Assembly (NCBI GenBank): GCA_964429265.1
Contig: CAYSBK010000087.1
Location: 1 to 9,596, forward strand
Length of the DNA: 9,596 nucleotides
Reading direction: 5' to 3'
Source: CAYSBK01 sp964429265
Lineage (GTDB): Bacteria > Planctomycetota > Phycisphaerae > Sedimentisphaerales > Anaerobacaceae
Positions within the stretch are counted from its first letter, which is position 1, and every line of letters begins with the position of its first letter. Below are positions 1 through 5,466 of the stretch, piece after piece. The notes under the pieces were generated by a model. The model searched no databases. It saw only the letters and a list, made by a program, of their open reading frames with translations, and was not told the DNA's origin. Position numbers and translations under genes: made by a program.

Positions 1-2391
1 GCCCGTGTGAACGGGGTCGCCCGGAGCTGTTCCGAGGAAGATGAGCGCGCCGGTCCAGTTATCCCAGCCGTCGACCCACACAGCGGTCAGGTCGCCGTCG
101 CTGGCATAAGCCTCGAAATCATCAACGATGAGGTAGTCGGCGACGGTGAAGGTCCAGACCTTGCCTTTCCAGAGATTCGGCTCGGTGTTATTGACCTGGT
201 CAACGCGCCAGTAGTAGGTAGTATCGAGCTCGAGCGGGCTGGGCGGGTCGTAACTGTTGGCCGCCAGCCTGCCGATATAGACGGCGGAGGTGGTATCGGC
301 GTCGTTGACATCGTCCCAGTTGGTTCCCAGATACAGGTCGTGCTGGTCGGTATAGTTGCCCGGCCTCCAGACGAGATTGGCATCCCGCGGCACGTCGGTC
401 CGGCCGTCGAACGGCTCAGGCGCCCACGCCAGCCAGAGGTCGCCGCCCCTGAACTCCGCTTCTACTTCGAGCCTGGTCAAAGCCCTGTCATAAACCTTGA
501 AGTCGTCCATCGCACCGACGTACTCGTAGTTCGAACTCCAAGGGACGGAACCCACCTTGAACGCCGCCCCCTGGACGTTGGACATACTTGCCGCTACGCC
601 GCTCTTGGAGGCGATGGGGGTTGCGTCGAAATAGACCTCCATCTTGTCCTGTGTTTCGTCCTTGATGAAGACGAAGTGATGCCAGCCGGTGCTTGGGGTG
701 ATGAGGGTTGTCAGCAGGTCGTTGGTATCGTTGCCCGCGCGCCAGTAAAGCTGACCGGCGGTATCCGGCACGGCCGCGTTGATCTGGTAGAGTCCTGTCT
801 CGCCGCCATAGCCGGTGCCGAAGACCCAGTTGTCGTCCTCATTGTTGTAGTTATCCTTGAGCCAGACTGAGATACTTATCTCGCCACCAAGGTTGGCGAG
901 CGCTGCTGGAGGGACATCAATGACGGTCTCGGCATCATCGTTCACATCGAATATCCGACAGCCGCCGCGGTTGCCGTTGTTGGGGTCCCACAGTGACTCG
1001 GGCCCGTCGAGAGCTCCGTCGTGACCGTAGCCCGAGGAGTCGGTCGCCACAAAGCCGCCGGCCTCATCAAACTTGTACCATACCAGCATATTCGGGTCGA
1101 TGATGGGGCTTTCGGTGGTGAATTGCCAGACTTTTCCCTTGTACGTGGTGGTAGCATCGACGGCGTCGACCCGCCAATAGTAGGTAGTGGTGTATTCGAG
1201 CGTGCCGCTGGGATCGTAGCTGTTGGCTCCGACGACGTTGGCGTACTCGACGTTGGCGTGACTGGCGGTGGTTGCGTCGTTCACGTCGTCGTAATTGGTC
1301 GCGAAATACACGTCGTGCGAAAGCGCCGTGATACCGCCTGTCCATTGCAGCACTACATCCCTGTCGACGTTCTTACTGCCGTCGGCGGGGTCGGGATAGA
1401 GTGCGTAATGCGGGTCGGGCGGTATGGCCGTCACCACCGTGTTGCCGTCCACCAGTTGCACCAGGACCGTACCCTCGCCGTCGTAGGCGGTAATCTGGCC
1501 TGCAGCGACGTTGGCATCGATTGCATCGCGCACGTCGCCCCATATCCGCAGCTCGCCGTCATTCTCGATGTCAACGCGCCAGTCGTCGGTGTAGGTAGCC
1601 TCATCTCCCCCGGCGGAGCCGCCGTGGATAAACTCGTTGCAGTCGATAACGCCGCCGTCCAGATTCAGGAAGATATTGCCGCCGCGGGTTGCCGCGCCGG
1701 GAAAGCGGAAAACCTGCAACACGCGGATCAGACCCCCGCTCATATTGATGTTGATTGGGGCCGAACCACGAAGACCGCCCATATCCATATTGCTCTCAAC
1801 GATGATGGTTCCTCCGCTCATATTGATGTCGCCGCCGCCGTTATCGCCGATGACGAGCTCGTCGGCGATATGCAGGTATCCTCCGCTCATATTGACGTAG
1901 AACCAGCCCGACTCGTCGCCCCCACGAAAAGCACCGTCAACGTTGATCTGGGCATTGCCGCTTATGTTGACGATGCTGATGCCGTTGTCGGTGCCTCGCC
2001 AGGTTCCGCCGACATTCACGTTCGCATCGTCGGTGATGTTGATTATCGCGGTGCCGGTCCCGTCACGCCACATCCACTCGTCCACGTTCAGGCTGCCGGT
2101 ACCGCTGATGTCCATAACCTGCGTCTGGCCGAAGTTCGGGTCCGGGCCGTTGATTATGTCGGGCTTGGCCGCACAGCCCGTTCCGATTACGGGCCCTCTG
2201 TCCGGCGAGGTTTGGTCAATAATGGCGGTGTCGCCCGAGGCAGGGACGTCATTGCCGCTCCAGTTGCCCTCGGTGCACCAGGAGTCGTCCCCGGCTGCGG
2301 CGTTTGTCCAGGTTCTGTCGCCGGCCACACCGACCGCGGCCAGACAAACCGCCAACACGGCACATGCAAGAATAGATGTCCTCTTCACCAT
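1..2391 (-). CDS. Large secreted beta-helix / Fn3-like / LamG surface protein, N-terminal part (C-terminus off the left edge)
   Basis: The minus strand is open for 797 codons from ATG 2391 to base 1 with no stop, so the gene is truncated by the window edge. The start is set by AAGGAGGT six bases upstream. Residues 1-24 are a signal peptide (MVKR, then a hydrophobic stretch ending GVAG). Residues about 60-250 are Asn/Gly-rich with repeated 'INMSGG' coils, resembling a right-handed beta-helix. Residues about 325-425 form an Fn3-like module (DVYFATNYDDVND...TTYYWRVDAVD...WQFTTE). Residues about 433-634 are a LamG/concanavalin-like domain (MLVWYKFDEAGG ... GWHHFVFIKD ... MDDFKVYDRALT). Residues about 655-748 are a second Fn3-like module (DLYLGTNWDDVNDADTT...YYWRVDQVN). 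A new segment starts IVDDFEAYAS. This architecture is typical of big Planctomycetota exoproteins. A role in adhesion or polysaccharide binding is inferred; no catalytic domain is visible in this part. Confidence 0.9.
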   Translation of the reverse strand, partial: MVKRTSILACAVLAVCLAAVGVAGDRTWTNAAAGDDSWCTEGNWSGNDVPASGDTAIIDQTSPDRGPVIGTGCAAKPDIINGPDPNFGQTQVMDISGTGSLNVDEWMWRDGTGTAIINITDDANVNVGGTWRGTDNGISIVNISGNAQINVDGAFRGGDESGWFYVNMSGGYLHIADELVIGDNGGGDINMSGGTIIVESNMDMGGLRGSAPININMSGGLIRVLQVFRFPGAATRGGNIFLNLDGGVIDCNEFIHGGSAGGDEATYTDDWRVDIENDGELRIWGDVRDAIDANVAAGQITAYDGEGTVLVQLVDGNTVVTAIPPDPHYALYPDPADGSKNVDRDVVLQWTGGITALSHDVYFATNYDDVNDATTASHANVEYANVVGANSYDPSGTLEYTTTYYWRVDAVDATTTYKGKVWQFTTESPIIDPNMLVWYKFDEAGGFVATDSSGYGHDGALDGPESLWDPNNGNRGGCRIFDVNDDAETVIDVPPAALANLGGEISISVWLKDNYNNEDDNWVFGTGYGGETGLYQINAAVPDTAGQLYWRAGNDTNDLLTTLITPSTGWHHFVFIKDETQDKMEVYFDATPIASKSGVAASMSNVQGAAFKVGSVPWSSNYEYVGAMDDFKVYDRALTRLEVEAEFRGGDLWLAWAPEPFDGRTDVPRDANLVWRPGNYTDQHDLYLGTNWDDVNDADTTSAVYIGRLAANSYDPPSPLELDTTYYWRVDQVNNTEPNLWKGKVWTFTVADYLIVDDFEAYASDGDLTAVWVDGWDNWTGALIFLGTAPGDPVHTG
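1733..1896 (-). repeat. Three coding repeats for beta-helix coils (N-M-S-G-G motif)
   Basis: Near-identical stretches encoding AATATGAGCGGAGGA-like sequence (Asn-Met-Ser-Gly-Gly) start on the plus strand at about 1733, 1811 and 1880. The steps are 78 and 69 bases, that is 26 and 23 residues. This in-frame periodicity fits successive rungs of a right-handed beta-helix inside the large secreted protein. More divergent copies (INITDDANVNVGG, VNISGNAQINVDG) continue toward the N-terminus. Confidence 0.7.
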
Positions 2392-2396
2392 AACAG

Positions 2397-2404
2397 ACCT
2401 CCTT
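2397..2404 (-). promoter_or_regulatory. Strong Shine-Dalgarno of the LamG protein gene
   Basis: On the minus strand AAGGAGGT lies 5 bases (tctgtt side) before ATG 2391-2389. It fixes the start of the large secreted protein just ahead of an intact signal peptide. It is the strongest ribosome binding site in the window. Confidence 0.85.
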
Positions 2405-2712
2405 CCTGAGCACTATCAACGATTGTCCGGGGTGGCGGCCTGGGCGGGTGTGCCCAAAACCCACCTCCATCAACCGCAAAGAGGCCTGTTATAGGAATAG
2501 ATCCCTCCTCGCCATACGCCAGGCGAGTGTCTTACCGGCATCAATCCTTGCAACAAACCCCCAGCGGCCGTTGCCACCGTAAACTCACATAGCCAACCCA
2601 CCGCGGCCCTCCACAATAGAGGGCGACTGGCTAAACTGCTGCGGCAGGTCTCAACCTACCGTCTCGGTCCGATTCTGCCGAACAAAAGGGCGTGGCAAAA
2701 GTTGTGTTCCGG

Positions 2713-2720
2713 CCCCCCCC
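2713..2720. repeat. Homopolymer run of eight C
   Basis: Eight consecutive C on the plus strand (G on the minus) lie 30-40 bases downstream of the predicted leftward transcription start, within the leader. Such runs can slip during replication. Nothing else here indicates phase variation. Confidence 0.6.
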
Positions 2721-2756
2721 AACGTGCACAAGCCGGACACATTCTTGACTATAGCA

Positions 2757-2786
2757 ATTTTACCTCAAGCCCCGTGTTGCTGTCAA
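2757..2786 (-). promoter_or_regulatory. Sigma-70-type promoter for the LamG protein gene
   Basis: On the minus strand a perfect -35 box TTGACA (2786-2781) is followed after 18 bases by TAAAAT (2762-2757), a 5/6 match to the -10 consensus. Transcription would start near 2750, about 360 bases before the ATG, which gives the long leader. It is back to back with the rightward promoter at 2837-2865. Confidence 0.6.
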
Positions 2787-2836
2787 GCGGAATTTTCTCG
2801 GACCTGGGGCATTCGAATAATCCCTGGGGCGGTGGC

Positions 2837-2865
2837 TTGACAAGGCGACGGCCGGACTATATAAT
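2837..2865 (+). promoter_or_regulatory. Perfect consensus sigma-70 promoter of the lipoprotein-cdaA-ybbR cluster
   Basis: TTGACA (2837-2842) and TATAAT (2860-2865) match the housekeeping consensus exactly, with the optimal 17-base spacer. The predicted transcription start is about 2872, some 60 bases before the small lipoprotein gene. All three genes to 5333 are on this strand, and I see no terminator between them, so the promoter may serve the whole cluster. Confidence 0.8.
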
Positions 2866-2882
2866 CAAGGTGTAATAGGCCA

Positions 2883-2901
2883 CGCTGTGGGCCCCACAGC
2901 G
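2883..2901 (+). promoter_or_regulatory. Perfect 8-bp stem-loop in the 5' leader of the lipoprotein-cdaA cluster
   Basis: CGCTGTGG (2883-2890) and CCACAGCG (2894-2901) are exact inverted repeats around a 3-base centre, about 11-30 bases after the predicted transcription start. There is no following T-run, so it is not a standard terminator. It could be a dimeric-regulator operator or an RNA hairpin that stabilises or attenuates the transcript. Confidence 0.6.
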
Positions 2902-2930
2902 GGTAGATGTGAAAAAGCGATTGGTAGCCA

Positions 2931-3176
2931 GTGATGACGATTTTCGAGCAAAAAAGGTGTTCGGTGCTGTCCTATTGCGTGCTCGTGTTGGTTTTGTGCG
3001 CATTCGGCTGGTCGCTCGTCGGCTGCTCGACGGCCCAGCCGGGCGAAACAATGGCTGAAGGCCACAGGAGACACAAGCGCATCCTGAGCACAAGTCAACA
3101 GCAGTTTATGTCCGATTTAGACATGGTACTGTTGTTCGACAAGCCGAGCAAGCTCAGCGACAGGACGGTGCCGTAA
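2931..3176 (+). CDS. Small lipoprotein of unknown function at the head of the cdaA cluster
   Basis: Eighty-one residues from GTG 2931; the next codon, ATG 2934, is an equally good start. Neither has a clear Shine-Dalgarno. The N-terminus is a lipoprotein signal: basic n-region (EQKR), a hydrophobic stretch at residues 10-30, and lipobox L-V-G-C with Cys32. The mature part is only about 50 residues, hydrophilic and charged: an Arg/Lys/His patch (GHRRHKRILS) followed by QQQFMSDLDMVLLFDKPSKLSDRTVP, which could form one amphipathic helix. There is no aspartate at +2 after Cys, so sorting to the outer membrane is possible. I do not recognise a named family. Its place directly after the consensus promoter and 67 bases before cdaA suggests a linked role, perhaps at the same membrane, but that is inference. 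Confidence 0.75.
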   Translation: MMTIFEQKRCSVLSYCVLVLVLCAFGWSLVGCSTAQPGETMAEGHRRHKRILSTSQQQFMSDLDMVLLFDKPSKLSDRTVP

Positions 3177-3243
3177 AGTCAGGCCTGTAGTTCAGGGATG
3201 AACAACAAGTAGCAGACAGCGGACAGCCAACTCGTACGACGAA
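3177..3243 (+). repeat. Short heptanucleotide repeat in the gap before cdaA
   Basis: The 67-base gap carries a degenerate 7-base tandem repeat: AGTAGCA (3208-3214), GACAGCG (3215-3221), GACAGCC (3222-3228). A small inverted repeat, GTTCA-ggga-TGAAC (3190-3203), sits just upstream. No T-run follows, so it is a weak terminator at best. Confidence 0.45.
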
Positions 3244-4185
3244 ATGCTGGAAACGCTCGTTGATTATCTGCGGCGTGTCGCAATGAACCCGTGGTGGGTC
3301 GTTGCGATAGAGCTGTCCCTGATCGGGCTGGTGGTGTACTGGCTGGTCGACTTCCTGGAAGGTACCCGGGGGGAAAGGCTTTTCCGCGGGGTGATATTCA
3401 TCCTCATCGTCGGATTTATCGTTCTGAAACTGATCGTGGGGCGGTTCGGTTTTGAGCGACTTCAGTACCTTTACAATGGTTTCCTGGTGTTCGTGCTGAT
3501 AATCGCGGTTGCCGGTTTCCAGCCGGAAATCCGGCGTGCGTTGATAAGAATCGGGCAGCCGAGGTTCTTGGCGCGGAGTTCACAGAGGCTTGCGCGGGCG
3601 ATTGAGGAGATAGTTGCGGCGACCACGGCGCTGGCGCAGAGCAAGACCGGCGCCATAATCGTGCTGGAACGGCGTGTCGCGCTGGGGGAGTTCATCGACA
3701 CGGGCGTCCGGCTCAATGCGGAAATCACGGCCGAACTGCTGAAGACGATCTTTCATCCGGGCACAGCGCTGCACGATATGGCCGTTATCATCCGGGACGA
3801 CAGGATTGTTGCGGCGCGCGTGCAATTACCGCTGGCCGAGCCCGACACGACGGACGGCACGACGTCGGCCGCCTTTGTCCGCGGCTGGGAACCGGGCCTG
3901 GAACTCGGCTCTCGGCACCGGGCGGCGATCGGAATTACGGCCGGTTCGGATGCGATCTGCGTGGTCGTCAGTGAAGAGTCGGGGGTGGTTTCAATCGCGG
4001 AGGACGGTAAGCTGATTCGCGGTGTCAGCGAATCCGACTTGAGAAGGTATCTGGTCAACGCTATGGGCCCGACCGGTGCGCCGAGGCTGGCGGGTGTGCT
4101 GCAAGCGCCCGGCCGGGCATGGTCAAAGCTGGCGGCGCTGGCGGCCAGGTCCAGCGGCGAAAAAGGCCCACCCAAGACGACTTGA
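3244..4185 (+). CDS. cdaA: Membrane diadenylate cyclase, CdaA type (c-di-AMP synthase)
   Basis: CdaA condenses two ATP into cyclic di-AMP on the cytoplasmic face of the membrane. Three transmembrane helices lie at residues about 17-38, 49-65 and 77-92, then a coiled linker (about 100-130) and the DAC domain (about 130-275). Family landmarks are clear: FHPGTALHD, VQLPLAEP, LGSRHRAAIGI with the RHR motif at 224-226, SDAICVVVSEESGVVSIAEDG. Two things are odd. The catalytic D-G-A motif reads Asp178-Met179-Ala180, and about 14 extra residues (TTDGTTSAAFVRGW region) sit between LPL and LGSRH compared with Bacillus CdaA as I recall it. A roughly 40-residue basic tail extends the protein to 313 residues against about 270 usually. 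ATG 3244 is the first start after an in-frame stop; no Shine-Dalgarno is seen. The next gene, a YbbR protein, matches the cdaA-cdaR order of Firmicutes. The assignment is firm; full activity is not certain. Confidence 0.95.
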   Translation: MLETLVDYLRRVAMNPWWVVAIELSLIGLVVYWLVDFLEGTRGERLFRGVIFILIVGFIVLKLIVGRFGFERLQYLYNGFLVFVLIIAVAGFQPEIRRALIRIGQPRFLARSSQRLARAIEEIVAATTALAQSKTGAIIVLERRVALGEFIDTGVRLNAEITAELLKTIFHPGTALHDMAVIIRDDRIVAARVQLPLAEPDTTDGTTSAAFVRGWEPGLELGSRHRAAIGITAGSDAICVVVSEESGVVSIAEDGKLIRGVSESDLRRYLVNAMGPTGAPRLAGVLQAPGRAWSKLAALAARSSGEKGPPKTT

Positions 4186-4193
4186 GGCCCGAA

Positions 4194-4262
4194 GTTGATT
4201 GTTCATAGTTCGCAGCTCATAGTTTATACTACGCAGCAGGCAGTGTCAGCGAACAGTGAACA
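4194..4262. repeat. Degenerate heptanucleotide repeats forming an inverted pair between cdaA and the YbbR gene
   Basis: Successive 7-base units read GTTGATT, GTTCATA, GTTCGCA, GCTCATA, GTTTATA, CTACGCA (4194-4235). A second block, CAGCGAA CAGTGAA CA (4247-4262), is the same heptamer family on the opposite strand. The arms 4201-4213 and 4249-4261 pair as GTTCA/TGAAC and GTTCGC/GCGAAC, separated by a 2x2 mismatch. This could fold as a hairpin with a loop of about 35 bases in the cdaA-ybbR transcript. Heptanucleotide short tandem repeats are known from cyanobacterial intergenic DNA; similarity here is in type only. Confidence 0.55.
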
Positions 4263-4280
4263 CCTAACGTCAAAGTCGAT

Positions 4281-5333
4281 GTGCAAATGGCCAGAACCAG
4301 AAAGGTAAAAGTCGGCAAGTTACTCGCGGTCATATTCCTGACGGTGTTGATATGGGTATGGGCGGACCTTGCCAAGACCGAGAGCTACACACTTTCCCAC
4401 GCCAGAATAAGCATTGTTCAAACCGCCAACCCGGATCTGTGGGTGAATTTCGCCAGCGGTCAGTCTGCATCGGTTGAGGATGTGGTTGTTACGGGGGCGT
4501 CCTCGAGGGTTGAAAAGTTCAGGAGGCACGTGGAATCCCTGCGGAAGGTGGGGCGCACGATTGAGTTTGACCTGGACCCGAAAATGGCGGGGATGGATGA
4601 ACCGGGCAACCACAACCTGGTGCTTCGCGACTTTCTCAGCAGGGTGCTGCGGCAGCAGGGGCTGAAAGTGGAAAGCTGCAAACCGGAAAAGCTTGCCGTA
4701 ACCATACGCCGGCTCGTGAAGAAAACGCTTGAAGTGCGATGCTTCGACGAGAACCAGAATCCGGTGGAGGCTTCGGTGGACCCGCCCCAGGTCGAGATAG
4801 CCATACCTGAAGGTCTGGACGGCACCGCCCGGGTTCAATTGAGTGCCACTGAAATCCGGCAGGCCAAGGCAGCGGCCGTAAAGAAGCGTCCCTTTTTTCA
4901 CCTGCCGACCGGCGAGAGAATCGTTGCGCCGGTTCCCGTTGATGTGAGGCTGCCGGTGCTGACCCTGCAACCGCAGACCGTCGACAAGGTCAGGCCGGGC
5001 CTGGTGATCGCAGTGAACACTCTGAAAATGGTCCTGCAAGGCAAGTACGAGATTGAGATCGAGAATATGAGGGACCTCGTGGCACCGGTGGTGATAAAGG
5101 CCAGCCCGGCGGCAAAAGAAGCATATGAGAATATGGCCTACCAGGTCTTGCTTGAAATCTACGACGAAGACGCGCAGTCTGCTTCGAAGGTCATTCGGCG
5201 CAAGGTGAAGTATAATTTCCCGGAAGAATACATGCGCAGGGGCGAAATTGAGCTGGGCCAGCAGCCCGTGGAAGCGCGCTTCAAGCTGGTGCCCGCAGGC
5301 GAGGCGACCTCAGCGGCAGGGCCCACTTCCTGA
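4281..5333 (+). CDS. cdaR: YbbR-domain membrane protein, likely CdaR-like partner of CdaA
   Basis: Three hundred and fifty residues from GTG 4281, with ATG 4287 two codons on as an alternative; neither has a Shine-Dalgarno. A basic N-terminus (ARTRKVKVGK) is followed by one transmembrane helix at about 13-30 (KLLAVIFLTVLIWVWADL), putting the rest outside the cytoplasmic membrane. A YbbR-like repeat spans about residues 40-150: VEDVVVTGASSRVEKF, then IEFDLDP, GNHNLVLRDFL, and the closing VESCKPEKLAVTIRRLV. A second, more divergent repeat (LEVRCFDENQNPVEASVDPPQVEIAIPEGLDG) covers about 150-235; the C-terminal 110 residues are not clearly YbbR. In Firmicutes CdaR binds and modulates CdaA and is encoded next to it; the same order here supports that role. 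The fold call is sound, the regulatory function is inferred from family and position. The symbol is given by analogy. Confidence 0.85.
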   Translation: MQMARTRKVKVGKLLAVIFLTVLIWVWADLAKTESYTLSHARISIVQTANPDLWVNFASGQSASVEDVVVTGASSRVEKFRRHVESLRKVGRTIEFDLDPKMAGMDEPGNHNLVLRDFLSRVLRQQGLKVESCKPEKLAVTIRRLVKKTLEVRCFDENQNPVEASVDPPQVEIAIPEGLDGTARVQLSATEIRQAKAAAVKKRPFFHLPTGERIVAPVPVDVRLPVLTLQPQTVDKVRPGLVIAVNTLKMVLQGKYEIEIENMRDLVAPVVIKASPAAKEAYENMAYQVLLEIYDEDAQSASKVIRRKVKYNFPEEYMRRGEIELGQQPVEARFKLVPAGEATSAAGPTS

Positions 5334-5384
5334 GTCACCGTTTCCGTCCGCAAGTAATCATCTCCAGGTCGGCCCAGAATCATC

Positions 5385-5413
5385 TTGAACGGCGGGCCTT
5401 GGGGTAATAAACT
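5385..5413 (+). promoter_or_regulatory. Weak candidate promoter for the ThuA-like gene
   Basis: TTGAAC (5385-5390) and TAAACT (5408-5413) are each 4/6 matches with a 17-base spacer, in the 133-base gap after the YbbR gene. I see no terminator in this gap, so read-through from the cdaA cluster is the main alternative. Confidence 0.25.
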
Positions 5414-5455
5414 GAGGCGGCACCGCCCGGGTCGCGTGTGTGGTAATTGGTCGTT

Positions 5456-5461
5456 GGAGAG
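5456..5461 (+). promoter_or_regulatory. Shine-Dalgarno deciding the start of the ThuA-like gene
   Basis: GGAGAG lies 5 bases before GTG 5467. The frame is open further up to GTG 5440, but the downstream GTG gives a compact, regular lipoprotein signal, so 5467 is preferred. Confidence 0.6.
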
Positions 5462-5466
5462 CACAA

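Larger units (their letters stand above)
2392..2750 (-). promoter_or_regulatory. Long structured 5' leader of the LamG protein gene (candidate cis-regulatory RNA)
   Basis: No convincing gene lies in this stretch. Read on the minus strand from the predicted transcription start (about 2750) it makes a leader of about 360 nt with successive inverted repeats. These are CCG-AACA/TGTT-CGG arms (2678-2684 with 2705-2712, one bulge); CGGCAG/CTGCCG (2642-2647 with 2675-2680) enclosing ACCG-tct-CGGT (2658-2668); TAGCCA/TGGCTA (2590-2595 with 2628-2633) enclosing GCCCTC/GAGGGC (2606-2611 with 2619-2624); GCAAC/GTTGC (2550-2554 with 2570-2574); and CTCGCC/GGCGAG (2508-2513 with 2522-2527). The first two share bases 2678-2680, so they cannot both form fully. 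I could not match it to any riboswitch class I know, including the c-di-AMP (ydaO) and c-di-GMP motifs. Confidence 0.45.

Noticed and set aside
7..2409. Long plus-strand open frames of 287 and 462 codons (7-870, 1021-2409)
   Set aside because: They are antisense to the 797-codon minus-strand gene, which has a signal peptide, recognisable domains, a strong Shine-Dalgarno and a promoter. The plus-strand products are low-complexity Val/Asp/Gly-rich with no family resemblance.
2249..2479. Minus-strand 76-codon frame starting in the leader and overlapping the start of the LamG gene
   Set aside because: It begins at TTG with no ribosome binding site and its sequence is an out-of-frame reading of the signal peptide region; no evidence for a leader peptide.
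2392..2750. Known riboswitch class (ydaO/c-di-AMP, c-di-GMP-I, cobalamin) in the leader
   Set aside because: I looked for their conserved core sequences by eye on the minus strand and did not find them; only inverted repeats are visible.
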